From UBA1479 sp002706405 (GTDB taxonomy: Bacteria; Pseudomonadota; Alphaproteobacteria; Rhodospirillales; Casp-alpha2): 64,000 bases of DNA. Every line of letters starts with the position of its first letter. The first letter of the stretch is position 1. The stretch lies in contig CAXATO010000007.1 of NCBI GenBank assembly GCA_963972255.1, forward strand, positions 62,001 through 126,000, read 5' to 3'. The translations under genes were made by a program, and so were the position numbers. Shown one piece after another: positions 43,575 to 52,893 of the stretch. The notes under the pieces are model-generated. The model saw nothing but the letters and a program-made list of their open reading frames with translations. It ran no database searches and was not told the DNA's origin.

Positions 43575-44354
43575 ACCCCGCCCGATGGCCCCGGCCAGAT
43601 GACCGACCACCCGATCACCTCCGACACCATCCGCGTTCTGGGTGACCGGCGCTCCATCCGTTCCTACTCGGATAAGGAAGTGACCGACGCCCAGGTCACG
43701 GCAATTCTGGAGGCCGCGCGCCGGGCGCCGACCTCGGGCAATCTGCAGGCCTATTCCGTGGTCGTCGTGCGCGATGCGGAAACCAAGGAAAAGCTGGCCA
43801 AGATCTCCGGCGGGCAGAAGCATATCGAGACCTGCCCGGTCTTCCTCGCCTTCGTCGCCGATCTGACACGGATCGAGAAAGCGTTCCAGCGCCACGACGG
43901 CAACCTGGACAACAACAATCTGGAAATGGGCCTGATGGCCTCCATTGACGCGTCGCTGGTCGGCATGGCGGCCTATGTGGCGGCGGACTCACTCGGCATT
44001 CAGGGCGTGATGATCGGTGCCATGCGCAACGATCCCGAAGCGGTCGCCGAGCTTCTCGGCCTGCCCTTCCGCACCTATGTGGTGTTCGGCATGTGCCTGG
44101 GCTATCCGGCCGAAGCGCCGAAGCAGAAACCCCGCATGGCCGCCGAGGGCATCATCCATTACGAACGCTACGACGCGGACAAGGCCCTGGCCGTGGTCGA
44201 TACCTATAACGCCGAACTGAAGGCCCATTACGAATCCGTGGGCAAGCCGACGGCCGACGAATCCTGGTCCGCCGACGTCGACAAGAAGTACGCCCAGCGC
44301 CCCCGCGACCACCTGCGGGATGCCTTGAAGAAACGCGGATTCGATTTCCGCTGA
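43572..44354 (+). CDS. nitroreductase family NAD(P)H:FMN oxidoreductase
   Basis: The product is 260 aa. It opens with the NfsA/Frp-type RRSIRSYSDKEV (FMN-phosphate Arg cluster), then APTSGNLQAY and a central helix (DASLVGMAAYVAADSLGIQGVMIGAMR). Such proteins reduce nitro groups, quinones or flavins with NADPH. Here it is the last gene of the operon, 47 bp after the ligase alpha gene; it may supply reduced flavin or simply be stress related. Its ATG is locked in a 10-bp stem. Confidence 0.85.
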   Translation: MTPPDGPGQMTDHPITSDTIRVLGDRRSIRSYSDKEVTDAQVTAILEAARRAPTSGNLQAYSVVVVRDAETKEKLAKISGGQKHIETCPVFLAFVADLTRIEKAFQRHDGNLDNNNLEMGLMASIDASLVGMAAYVAADSLGIQGVMIGAMRNDPEAVAELLGLPFRTYVVFGMCLGYPAEAPKQKPRMAAEGIIHYERYDADKALAVVDTYNAELKAHYESVGKPTADESWSADVDKKYAQRPRDHLRDALKKRGFDFR

Positions 44355-44384
44355 ATTTGATCAAAGGGTGGTGGACATTTCATC

Positions 44385-44801
44385 ATGCCGTTCACCGTTC
44401 ACAACGAAGCCGAAGGCCTATGGGTGACGCTCACGGGCTTTGCCGTGCCCTATGAGTTCCAGGAAGTGGCCCTGGCCACGGCGACCCATCCTGATCGGGC
44501 CCGCCACCGCTATCACCTGTTGGATTTCACGGATATCGACCACGATGCCTTGTTCGCCCTGACGGAGGCGATCGGCGTCTCTCACGCGGCCAAGTCGCGG
44601 GAAATTTTCGGCGACCGGGAAAACCCCAAGTTCACCGGTCTGATCTCACCGCACGAGAAGATGCAGACGGTCTTCCAGGTTTTTATCGATTCCGACCCGC
44701 GCCCGCCGGGTCATGTGATCCAGAGATTCACCACCGTAAAGCAGGCGCGGACCTGGATCAGGGAACGGCTTGCCGGGGATGGTTCCGAAAACGCGGGTTG
44801 A
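44385..44801 (+). CDS. hypothetical protein, 138 aa
   Basis: A small soluble protein (FTVHNEAEGLWVTLTGFAVPYEFQEVA; RYHLLDFTDID). The alternating hydrophobic pattern and overall size faintly resemble a STAS/SpoIIAA-like fold, but no motif is convincing. It lies 30 bp after the nitroreductase gene and 63 bp before the antiporter gene, all in the same direction. No signal peptide or membrane segment. Confidence 0.6.
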   Translation: MPFTVHNEAEGLWVTLTGFAVPYEFQEVALATATHPDRARHRYHLLDFTDIDHDALFALTEAIGVSHAAKSREIFGDRENPKFTGLISPHEKMQTVFQVFIDSDPRPPGHVIQRFTTVKQARTWIRERLAGDGSENAG

Positions 44802-44864
44802 ATTTCCTGCCCCGTGGGCCATGTTTGATCCTTCGCGAAGATCGTCATCACCCCGGGGCAAAGC

Positions 44865-46676
44865 ATGACCGCAAACTTTCTCGTCCAGGCTGCGGTCTTC
44901 CTGGCCGCCGCCGCCATCGCCGCCCCCCTCGCCAAGAAGCTCAATATCTCCTCCGTGCTCGGCTACCTTGCCGCCGGGGTGCTGATCGGGCCCTACGGGC
45001 TGGGCTTCGTCTATTCCGTTTATCAGGTCGAAAGCATCCTCCACATCGCCGAATACGGCGTCGCCCTGCTGTTGTTCCTGATCGGCCTGGAACTTCGGCC
45101 CAAGCGTTTGTGGACCATGCGCCAATCCATCTTCGGTTTAGGTGCCGGGCAGGTCGCCCTTTGCGCCCTGTGCCTCACACCCCTGGCCACCTTGTTCGGC
45201 ATTTCCTGGGACAAGGCCGTGTTCGTCGCCCTGGCGCTGTCCCTGTCGTCGACTGCCTTCGTCCTTCAGGTGCTGGAGGAAAAGGGTGAGTTGACCACCC
45301 GCCACGGCCGCGCCGCGTTCTCCATCCTGCTGTTCCAGGATTTGGCCGCCATTCCGCTGATCGCCATGATCCCGTTGTGGGGGGCGGGCGCACCCGGGTC
45401 AGGCTTGTCGCTGGTTGATGCGGCCTTTGCCATTGGCGCGATCCTGGCTGTCGTGGTGGTCGGGCGTTATCTTCTGTCGCGGCTGTATAAGCTGGTCGCC
45501 ATGACCGGCGTGCGCGAGGCCCTGACGGCAAGTGCCCTGCTGACCGTGGTCGGCGTGGCGCTGCTGATGGAATCGGTCGGCCTGTCGGCGGCCTTGGGGG
45601 CCTTCCTGGCCGGGGCCTTGCTCGCCGATTCCCCCTACCGCCATCAGATCGAGGCCGACATCGCGCCCTTCGAAGGCCTGCTGCTCGGCCTGTTCTTCAC
45701 GGCCATCGGCATGGCCTTGAACCTCAACCTGTTGGCCGACCAGACCCTGGTGATCCTGGCCGGCGTGGCCGGTCTGGTCGCCGTGAAGGCGGGGGTGATT
45801 TTTGTCCTGGGCCGCATGCGCGGGCTCGATACCCCGGCCGCGCGGCGGCTGGCCATGGCCGTGTCCCAGGGTGGTGAGTTCGCCTTCGTGCTGTTTTCCA
45901 CGGCGCTGGGCGCCCACGTGATCGAACGTGATCTGGCCGAGCTGCTATCGGTCATCGTCACCCTGTCCATGCTGTCGACGCCGCTGCTGTTGGCCGCTGA
46001 CGGCCTGATCGCCCGCCGCAGCGCGCCGTCATCGGATGCCCATGACGACATGCCCGAGGAAATGGGCCATGTGGTGATCGCCGGGTTCGGGCGGTTCGGG
46101 CAGATCACCGCCCGCGTGCTGAGCGCCCGGGGCATTCCGTTCATCGCTCTCGACAACTCCCCGCAACAGGTCGATCTCGTCGCCCGCTTCGGCAGCCGGG
46201 CCTATTTCGGCGATGCCAGCCGCCTGCATATCCTGGAAGCGGCGCAGACGCGCAAGGCGCGGGCCTTCGTGCTGGCCATCGACGATGTGGAGGCCTCCCT
46301 GCGCACGGCGGAAATCGTGCGCCGCCATTTTCCGGACGTACCCGTGTTCGCCCGGGCCCGCAACCGCCAGCACGCGCACCGGTTGATGGACTTGGGAATC
46401 AAGCACATCCGCCGCGAGACGTTTCTTTCGGCCCTCGACCTGACGCGGGAGGTTCTGGCCGGCCTGGGCATCCCAAGCGCCGAGGTCACGCGCATGACCG
46501 ATGCCTTCCGCCAGCACGACGAACAGCACCTGTATGACGATTACGCCGACTACGCGGACCAACAGAAGCTGCAGGTCAAGGCGCGCAAGTACCACGAGGA
46601 ACTGGTCGATCTGTTCCACCATGATGAAGCGGGCCTGGGGGCCGAGACGCCCGAGGACGGCAAGGACAAAGCCTGA
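44865..46676 (+). CDS. monovalent cation:proton antiporter-2 (KefB/KefC-like)
   Basis: The product is 603 aa. Twelve or so membrane helices (CPA2 core, FLAGALLADSPYRHQIEADIAPFEGLLLGLFF) occupy residues 1-390. A cytoplasmic RCK/TrkA-N domain follows (VVIAGFGRFGQITARVL, about 400-520) that binds NAD(H)-type ligands. The Kef family exports K+ during electrophile stress. No kefF/kefG ancillary gene is adjacent, so gating is uncertain. The C-terminal tail is acidic and helical. Confidence 0.9.
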   Translation: MTANFLVQAAVFLAAAAIAAPLAKKLNISSVLGYLAAGVLIGPYGLGFVYSVYQVESILHIAEYGVALLLFLIGLELRPKRLWTMRQSIFGLGAGQVALCALCLTPLATLFGISWDKAVFVALALSLSSTAFVLQVLEEKGELTTRHGRAAFSILLFQDLAAIPLIAMIPLWGAGAPGSGLSLVDAAFAIGAILAVVVVGRYLLSRLYKLVAMTGVREALTASALLTVVGVALLMESVGLSAALGAFLAGALLADSPYRHQIEADIAPFEGLLLGLFFTAIGMALNLNLLADQTLVILAGVAGLVAVKAGVIFVLGRMRGLDTPAARRLAMAVSQGGEFAFVLFSTALGAHVIERDLAELLSVIVTLSMLSTPLLLAADGLIARRSAPSSDAHDDMPEEMGHVVIAGFGRFGQITARVLSARGIPFIALDNSPQQVDLVARFGSRAYFGDASRLHILEAAQTRKARAFVLAIDDVEASLRTAEIVRRHFPDVPVFARARNRQHAHRLMDLGIKHIRRETFLSALDLTREVLAGLGIPSAEVTRMTDAFRQHDEQHLYDDYADYADQQKLQVKARKYHEELVDLFHHDEAGLGAETPEDGKDKA

Positions 46677-46689
46677 TCTGTCCAGAGGT

Positions 46690-48324
46690 TTAGTCAGGGA
46701 ACTCCGGCTCCGGCGGTGTCTTACCCAGAATGATGTCCGACGCCTTTTCCGCGATCATGATTGTCGCCGCGTTCAGATTGGCCGACGGCATGTTGGGCAT
46801 GATCGAGGCATCGACCACGCGCAGGCCTTCCAGCCCGTGGACCCGCAGCTGATCGTCGACCACCGTCGACTTGTCCGTCGCCGGGCCCATGCGGCAGGTG
46901 CCCATGGGGTGGAAGGTGGTGGTGGCGCGGATCTTGGCCGCTTCCATCAATTCATCGTCCGATTGCACGTGGTCGCCGGGAAATTCCTCGCCGTCGAAGT
47001 ATTTGGCCATGGGGGCCGAGCGCAGGATGCGGCGGACCAGCTTCATGCCGGCGAGCAAAACCTGGCGGTCCGTCTCGTGCTCCAGATAGCGGGGGTTGAT
47101 GACCGGTTTGTCGAAGGGATCGGTGCTGACGGCCTTCACGTATCCGGTGCTTTCCGGGCGCTGCTGCCAGGAGGCCACGGTCATGCCGGGGAATTTGTCG
47201 AGCACGGTCTGGCGGCCCGACACGTAGCTGGCCGGGGTGAAGGTCAGTTGCAGATCCGAATTGGCGATGGCCGGATCGGAGCGCCAGAAGGCGTAGACCA
47301 TGGTCGCCTGCAGGCCGAGCACGCTGGGCTTGCCGAGCAGCCATTTGGCGACTTCGGGCACCAGACCGAGGCCCTGGGCGCGCTGGTTGAGGCTGCCCAC
47401 GTTCTTGACCCGGGCGGTGAAGCGCGGCGCGTAATGGTCGCGCAGACCCTGGCCCACGGCGGGCAGGGCATGGCGGACGTCGATGCCGAGCTCGCCCAGA
47501 TGGGCCGGATCGCCGATGCCGGACAGTTGCAGAAGCTGCGGCGAATTGATGACTCCGCCGGACAGGATGACTTCCTTGCGCGCGGCGATCTCCTGCGGCC
47601 GGCCGCCGCGCCCGCCCTTCAGGAAGCGCACGCCGGTGACCCGTTTGCCGTCCATCACCAAGTCCGTGGCATGGGCGCTGGTGATGACGTTGAGTTTCCC
47701 CTGTTTCATGGCCGGGTGCAGGAAGGCCCGGGCGGCGCTGACCCGCCGGCGATTGTGGATGGTGCGCTGGGTATAGGCCACGCCTTCCTGATTGGCGCCG
47801 TTGTAATCGGGATTGCGCGGAATGCCGCAGGCTTCGGCACCGTCCATGAAGGCTTCGCAGAGTTCGTGGGTCAGGTCCGTGTCGGTGACGATCAGCGAGC
47901 CGTCGCGGCTGCGGAACCGTTCATCGGCCTCGCCGATGCGTTTTTCCGAACGCTTGAAATAGGGCAGCACGTCCGCATAGCCCCAGCCCCGGTTGCCCAT
48001 CTGGGCCCAGGAATTGTAGTCCTCGCGATTGCCGCGGTTGTAGACGTTGCCGTTGATGGAGGACGATCCGCCCAATGTCTTGCCACGCGGCACCGGGATG
48101 GCGCGGCCGGCGGTCCATTCCGTCGGCTCCGTCTGATAGCGCCAATTCAGGGTCTTGTGGTCCAGCAGCTTCATGAAGCCCGCCGGGATATGGATCAGGG
48201 GGTTCCAGTCCGGCGGCCCGGCTTCCAGCACGCAGACCGAATTCTTGCCGCCCGCCGAAAGCCGGTTGGCCAGCACGCAGCCCGCCGATCCGGCGCCGAT
48301 GATGATGTAGTCGTAAGTGTCCAT
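46690..48324 (-). CDS. GMC family FAD oxidoreductase (choline dehydrogenase-like)
   Basis: The product is 544 aa. The FAD-binding GAGSAGCVLANRL is at the N-terminus; the GMC signatures GKTLGGSSSINGNVY and GGVINSPQLLQLSGIG are present; the catalytic His lies in HPMGTCRMG. The family oxidises alcohols such as choline; the substrate here is not assigned and no betaine aldehyde dehydrogenase is nearby. There is no signal peptide. It is convergent with the Kef-type gene (13-bp gap) and divergent from the next gene. Confidence 0.9.
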   Translation of the reverse strand: MDTYDYIIIGAGSAGCVLANRLSAGGKNSVCVLEAGPPDWNPLIHIPAGFMKLLDHKTLNWRYQTEPTEWTAGRAIPVPRGKTLGGSSSINGNVYNRGNREDYNSWAQMGNRGWGYADVLPYFKRSEKRIGEADERFRSRDGSLIVTDTDLTHELCEAFMDGAEACGIPRNPDYNGANQEGVAYTQRTIHNRRRVSAARAFLHPAMKQGKLNVITSAHATDLVMDGKRVTGVRFLKGGRGGRPQEIAARKEVILSGGVINSPQLLQLSGIGDPAHLGELGIDVRHALPAVGQGLRDHYAPRFTARVKNVGSLNQRAQGLGLVPEVAKWLLGKPSVLGLQATMVYAFWRSDPAIANSDLQLTFTPASYVSGRQTVLDKFPGMTVASWQQRPESTGYVKAVSTDPFDKPVINPRYLEHETDRQVLLAGMKLVRRILRSAPMAKYFDGEEFPGDHVQSDDELMEAAKIRATTTFHPMGTCRMGPATDKSTVVDDQLRVHGLEGLRVVDASIMPNMPSANLNAATIMIAEKASDIILGKTPPEPEFPD

Positions 48325-48482
48325 GTGGGGTCTTCAACTTGGATGAAATTTAGGACGGGCTTCGCGCCGCTTGAAGCCCCTAGAAAACCCCATCACGGCG
48401 GGGCGCGGCAAGGGGCAATTCAGCATATAGGCGTCCGGAAAGTTCCGTGCCAATATCCTGGCACCACTTGGGGGGTGCCGCC

Positions 48483-49844
48483 GTGCCGCCGATTTCCGAC
48501 AAGAACACGCCCGTCCGTTTTGCCGATCCGCTGCCCGATGCGGCGGATGTCGTGGTTATCGGCGCCGGGGTGGCGGGCACGGCGACGGCCTATTTCCTGG
48601 CGCAGCGCGGACAAAAGGTGGTGCTGTGCGAAAAGGGCCGGGTCGCGGGGGAGCAATCATCGCGCAACTGGGGCTGGATCAGGCAGCAGGCCCGCGATCT
48701 TGCCGAACTTCCGATCATGATCGAAGCCAATCGCATCTGGCAGGGCCTGGCGGCGGAAACGGGGGAGGCGGACCTGACCTTCACCCAGGGCGGTTGCCTC
48801 TACCTCGCCACCACCCAGGCGGAAATGGCGCGCTATGAGGCCTGGCTGGAGCGGGCCAAGGTTTATCAGCTGGATACCAAGCTGCTGTCGCCAGCCGACC
48901 TGCGGGTCCTCTACCCGAACCTTCCGGGCAAATACACGGGCGGCATGTATACGGCGAGCGACGGTCGGGGTGAGCCGTTTGCCGCCGTCCCGGCCTTGGC
49001 GCGGGCGGCGCAGCGGTTGGGCGTCGCGGTGGTCGAGGATTGCGCCGTGCGGACCTTGGAGATTTCCGGCGGGCGGGTGACCGGCGTGGTCACGGAAAAG
49101 GGCCGTGTCGCCTGTGATGCCGTGGTGCTGGCGGCGGGGGCCTGGACGACCCATTTCGCCTCCAACGTCGGGGTCGACGTGCCGCAGCTGGCCGTGCGCT
49201 GCACCGTGGCGCGGACCGAGGCCGCGCCTAAGCTGTTCGACAATCAGCCCGACGTGCCCAACATCCGTGATGTGGGATTCTGCCTGCGGCGGCGGGCCGA
49301 CGGCGGCTATACCCTGGCCACCGGCACCCATGCGGACCATTACCTGTCGCCGAAGTCGTTCAAGTACGCGACCAAGTTCATCAAGGCCATGGGGGCGTCG
49401 TGGCGCGACATTCGCCTGCATGCGGGCGCACCGGCGGGCTATCCCGGGGCCTGGGGCATGCCGACGCGGTGGTCCGGCGATGAGGTCAGCCCGTTCGAGA
49501 AAACCCGGGTCCTCAATCCGGAGCCGACCCCGGCCGAGGTCCGCCGCCTGCAGCAGCGTATGGCCAAGCGCTACCCGGCGCTGGCGGGTGTCAAGCTGGC
49601 GGAGGCCTGGGCCGGGATGATCGACGTCACCCCCGACGTGGTGCCGACCCTGGGCGAAGACCCCGCGCTGCCCGGCATGTTCATCTGCACCGGCCTGTCG
49701 GGCCACGGCTTCGGCATCGGCCCGGCCATCGGTCGGGTCATGGCCGACATGGTGATCGGGCGCGACCCGGGCCATGATGTGACGCGTTTCCGCGCCGAGC
49801 GCTTCCGCGACGGCAGCCCCATCGTGCCCGGGCCGTATCTCTGA
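48483..49844 (+). CDS. FAD-dependent amine/D-amino acid oxidoreductase (DAO family)
   Basis: The product is about 453 aa. The dinucleotide fold VVVIGAGVAGTATAYFLAQRG is near residues 22-42. The DAO C-terminal segment WAGMIDVTPDVVPTLGED and GLSGHGFGIGPAIGR are typical of glycine oxidase, sarcosine oxidase or D-amino acid dehydrogenase relatives. GTG 48483 is used because GGGGGG lies about 8 nt upstream; an in-frame GTG exists at 48447. The GMC gene is divergent, 158 bp away, so the two oxidases may share control. Confidence 0.83.
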   Translation: MPPISDKNTPVRFADPLPDAADVVVIGAGVAGTATAYFLAQRGQKVVLCEKGRVAGEQSSRNWGWIRQQARDLAELPIMIEANRIWQGLAAETGEADLTFTQGGCLYLATTQAEMARYEAWLERAKVYQLDTKLLSPADLRVLYPNLPGKYTGGMYTASDGRGEPFAAVPALARAAQRLGVAVVEDCAVRTLEISGGRVTGVVTEKGRVACDAVVLAAGAWTTHFASNVGVDVPQLAVRCTVARTEAAPKLFDNQPDVPNIRDVGFCLRRRADGGYTLATGTHADHYLSPKSFKYATKFIKAMGASWRDIRLHAGAPAGYPGAWGMPTRWSGDEVSPFEKTRVLNPEPTPAEVRRLQQRMAKRYPALAGVKLAEAWAGMIDVTPDVVPTLGEDPALPGMFICTGLSGHGFGIGPAIGRVMADMVIGRDPGHDVTRFRAERFRDGSPIVPGPYL

Positions 49845-49848
49845 CTTC

Positions 49849-50922
49849 CTAACCGCGCGCTTTCAAATCGGCCCGCGCCTTGGCGATGATGCCGGGATAC
49901 TTCTTGCCGGGATAACGCGGCGCCTTGTCCAGATCGGCGAAGCCGGGGATGGTTTCCATATGCTTGACCATGCGCTCGCGCATTTTCTGGTCGGGCAGGG
50001 GACCCTTCAGCGCGCCGATGTTTTCCGACGCATGGTCCGGGTTGGCCGTCGCCGGGATGGCCGCCGTGATCGCCGGGTGGGAAACGATCCATTTCAGGAA
50101 GAACTCGGCCCAGTTGGCGGCGAAGTCCTTGGCGAAGTCGGGCACCTGATGGCCCTCGACCAGCTTGAACAGGCGGGCCTTTTCGAACGGCATGTTGACC
50201 AGGACGGCGGCGCCTACGTCGGCGGCGGCGGGCAGGATCTTCTGTTCGGCCAGGCGGTTGAAGATGGAATAGTGGACCTGCACGAAGTCGGGCTTGCCCT
50301 TGCGGATCCAGTCATGGAGAAGGTCGAAATAGGGCGGCTCGTGATGGGTGATGCCGACGTGTTTGATATGGCCTTCCTTCTGCCAGACCTTGAGGATCGG
50401 CAGGATCACCGCGATGTTTGTCAGGCTGTGGACCTGCATCACGTCGAACTGCTTGCGCCACAGGCGGCGGCGCGATTCCTCCAGGCTGCGCTGGGCGTGG
50501 CTGTCGTCGAACAGGAACTCACCGGTCGACCAGATCTTGTTGGCGATGAACAGCTGATCGTTGATGTCGAGAGCCGATGCGGAATCGCCAAGGGTCAGTT
50601 CGCCCGTGCCGTACAGCGGCGAGGTGTCGACCACCCGTCCGCCGCCGTCGTAGAACCGCTTGAGAACCTCGCGCAGATGATTGCGCGGTTCGCCCGGGAT
50701 GGTGTCGTAGACAAGGTAGGTGCCCATGCCGATGGCGGGCACCTGCTGGCCGGTCTTGCCGATGGTCTTCATGATCGCATCGGCGGGGGCGGCGGCGCGC
50801 GCCGGTTTGCTGCCGGCCGCAAGACCAGCGGGCAGGGCCGCCGCCGCCAAGCTCAGGCCGATGGCCTTCATGGCGTCGCGGCGGGTGGCGGGCGGGAACA
50901 GGAAACTGTCGGATTTCTTCAT
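49849..50922 (-). CDS. Tat-exported aldo/keto reductase
   Basis: The product is 357 aa. A twin-arginine signal is evident: TRRDAMKAIGLSLAAAALPAGLAAG, with Arg14-Arg15 and a hydrophobic stretch, cut near residue 43. The mature protein has the aldo/keto reductase catalytic Asp and Tyr in VVDTSPLYG, the Lys in IANKIWS and the His in VMQVHSL. A periplasmic NADPH-dependent AKR is unusual because the cofactor is cytoplasmic; it would need folding with the cofactor before Tat export. It is convergent with the DAO gene (4-bp gap). Confidence 0.87.
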   Translation of the reverse strand: MKKSDSFLFPPATRRDAMKAIGLSLAAAALPAGLAAGSKPARAAAPADAIMKTIGKTGQQVPAIGMGTYLVYDTIPGEPRNHLREVLKRFYDGGGRVVDTSPLYGTGELTLGDSASALDINDQLFIANKIWSTGEFLFDDSHAQRSLEESRRRLWRKQFDVMQVHSLTNIAVILPILKVWQKEGHIKHVGITHHEPPYFDLLHDWIRKGKPDFVQVHYSIFNRLAEQKILPAAADVGAAVLVNMPFEKARLFKLVEGHQVPDFAKDFAANWAEFFLKWIVSHPAITAAIPATANPDHASENIGALKGPLPDQKMRERMVKHMETIPGFADLDKAPRYPGKKYPGIIAKARADLKARG

Positions 50923-51094
50923 GATTGGCTACTCCCAAAGGTGAACGGTCGCGGCCGCCTCGCGGGCCGCTTCGGGCAGAATTCGACCTATGCAAAAACT
51001 GCTTAACCCCACCGGGAATATGCGCCGACTCTCGGGGCAATTCGGGGCATCTGCAAGACAAAAAATGTAACAGAACTTGTTGCGCCGCCCTCGT

Positions 51095-52348
51095 TTACGG
51101 GAGTGTGCAGCCCGCCTGCATACAGTCGGCCAGACCCTTCAAAAGGTCCCGGCTGAGCCGGCCGTCGGCGGGCCCCGCATAATGGCCCGTTTCGCGCAGG
51201 CGGACCTGATAGTGCACGATGGTTGCCGGGCCGGCGGCGCGCAGGGTCTTTTCCATGGCGAGAAACCGATCCAGCAGGGATGGCCCCGGCGGCGCCACGG
51301 GAGCCGGCGGTGACGGCGGCGGGGCAGGGGGCGGGGCCGCTTCCACCGGCGTGCGGGGGGCGGGGGTCGGGGCCGTGGCCGGAACGGGTGCCGGTGCCGT
51401 CGCGGCCTGTGCCACCGCCGTTGCGGAGGTGACGGCGGGTGCTGGCGATGCGGGGGCCGGGTCGGGTGGGGCTTCCCGTGCTGCAGGGGGCTCGACGGCG
51501 GCTTCCGGCGGCGGCAGGTCCAGGGTTTCGGTAGGTGCCTGGCGTTGTTTGCGCGCCGCCTTCAAGCGATTCTCGCGGGCTTTGGCATAGTCAGGACGGA
51601 GTGCGAGGGCGCGGTCGTAATCGCGGATGGCGGCAGTGAAGCGGCCCTTCCCCGACCGGGCGATGCCCCGGTTGTTGTAGGCGACGGCGTACTTGGGATC
51701 GAGGGCGATAGCGCGGTCGAGATCGCGGATCGCCGCGTCGAAGCGGCCCAGGGACATCAGGGCACCGGCCCGATTGTTCAAGGCGCGGGGATCATCCGGG
51801 TTAAGCGCGATGGCGCGGTCCAGGTCGGCCACGGCCGCCGCGTAATCCTTCTTTCCGTGATGGGCGTGGGCGCGGTTGATATGAAAGGCCGCGCGGCCTG
51901 GCTGTAATTTGATGGCGCGGCTGAAATCCTTGATGGCGTCGTCGAAGCGGCCCTGCCGATTGTAGACGATCCCCCGATTGTTGATCGCCGCCGCATCCTC
52001 GGGTGCCAGATCCATGGCGCGGCCATAGTCGGCGACGGCATCCGTCAGCCGTCCCTTTCGCGCTTGGGCGTCGCCCCGGTTCTTATAGGCCCTGGACAAG
52101 GTGTGGGGGTCGCGCAAGCCGCCTTCGATCAGCAGCGTGCAAGCGTCGATGCAGCGATCCGGATGGACGTCGCAGGCGCTGCACGACCCGCCGGCGGCAG
52201 CCATGTCCGTCGATTGCGCCGTGGCGGGGTGGGCACCCATCGCGGCCAAAGCCGCGCAGATAAACACGGCGCCAAGGGCATTCCGCAGTCCTTGAAGATG
52301 CGAATGATACTCAAAATTATGCAGTAAAATCAATGTTCTTGCGATCAT
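51095..52348 (-). CDS. secreted TPR protein with Pro/Ala-rich linker
   Basis: The product is about 417 aa. A signal-like hydrophobic segment (NALGAVFICAALAAMGAHPATA) is followed by a four-Cys cluster (CSACDVHPDRCIDAC), then about five canonical TPR units (from AYKNRGDAQARKGR; AAINNRGIVYNRQGRF; ALNNRAGALMSLGRF; AVAYNNRGIARSG) and a very long Pro/Ala-rich linker. The C-terminal block (YQVRLRETGHYAGPADGRLSRD) resembles a peptidoglycan-binding repeat and ends CMQAGC. It is probably a periplasmic scaffold. The start is uncertain: ATG 52378 lies upstream in frame. Confidence 0.75.
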   Translation of the reverse strand: MIARTLILLHNFEYHSHLQGLRNALGAVFICAALAAMGAHPATAQSTDMAAAGGSCSACDVHPDRCIDACTLLIEGGLRDPHTLSRAYKNRGDAQARKGRLTDAVADYGRAMDLAPEDAAAINNRGIVYNRQGRFDDAIKDFSRAIKLQPGRAAFHINRAHAHHGKKDYAAAVADLDRAIALNPDDPRALNNRAGALMSLGRFDAAIRDLDRAIALDPKYAVAYNNRGIARSGKGRFTAAIRDYDRALALRPDYAKARENRLKAARKQRQAPTETLDLPPPEAAVEPPAAREAPPDPAPASPAPAVTSATAVAQAATAPAPVPATAPTPAPRTPVEAAPPPAPPPSPPAPVAPPGPSLLDRFLAMEKTLRAAGPATIVHYQVRLRETGHYAGPADGRLSRDLLKGLADCMQAGCTLP

Positions 52349-52366
52349 ATTGGAACTGTGTAAATG
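52339..52366 (+). promoter_or_regulatory. weak promoter candidate for the bacterioferritin operon
   Basis: TTGCGA (52339-52344) and TAAATG (52361-52366), 16 bp apart, about 50 bp before the first bacterioferritin ATG. The region overlaps the start of the divergent TPR gene. I see no clear iron box. Confidence 0.3.
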
Positions 52367-52415
52367 TGAAGAGGCCATAAGCCCGACCCCCGGTTTGCAT
52401 CATTGGAGACAACAC

Positions 52416-52880
52416 ATGAAGGGCGATGCAGAGGTGCTCAAGCGCCTCAATCTGATCCTCAAGAACGAACTGACCGCCATCAACCAATATTTTCTCCATT
52501 CCCGCATCTTCAACGACTGGGGCATGGATGACATTGGCGAGCACGAATACAAGAAATCCATCAAGGATATGAAGCAGGCGGACAAGCTGATCGCCCGCGT
52601 TTTGTTCCTTGAAGGCCTGCCCAATCTGCAAGACCTGGGCAAGCTGCGCATCGGCGAGAATACCGAGGAAATCCTGAAATGCGACACGGCGCTCGAAGTG
52701 CAGTCGATCGCCGACCTGCGCGACGCCATCGCGCTGTGCGAAAAGAAGGGCGACTTCATTTCGCGCCAACTCCTCGACGACATTCTCGAAAATGAAGAAG
52801 AATACCTGGACTGGCTGGAAACCCAGATGAGCCTGATCAAGGACATGGGCCTTCCCAATTACATCCAGTCCCAAGCGTAA
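52416..52880 (+). CDS. bfr1: bacterioferritin, heme-ligand subunit
   Basis: The product is 154 aa, the standard four-helix bacterioferritin. The heme ligand Met52 is present (KDMKQAD). The ferroxidase centre is degraded relative to E. coli Bfr: Glu18 and Glu94 are kept, but position 51 is Asp, 54 is Gln and 130 is Tyr instead of Glu, His and His. It should therefore bind heme and help electron release but oxidise Fe(II) poorly alone. It is followed 13 bp later by a complementary subunit. GGAG precedes the ATG. Confidence 0.92.
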   Translation: MKGDAEVLKRLNLILKNELTAINQYFLHSRIFNDWGMDDIGEHEYKKSIKDMKQADKLIARVLFLEGLPNLQDLGKLRIGENTEEILKCDTALEVQSIADLRDAIALCEKKGDFISRQLLDDILENEEEYLDWLETQMSLIKDMGLPNYIQSQA

Positions 52881-52893
52881 GGAGCGCCGCGTT

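Noticed and set aside
46501..48720. A 739-codon forward frame across the GMC gene
   Set aside because: It is antisense to a GMC oxidoreductase with FAD and HPMGTCRMG motifs; the composition is of shadow type.
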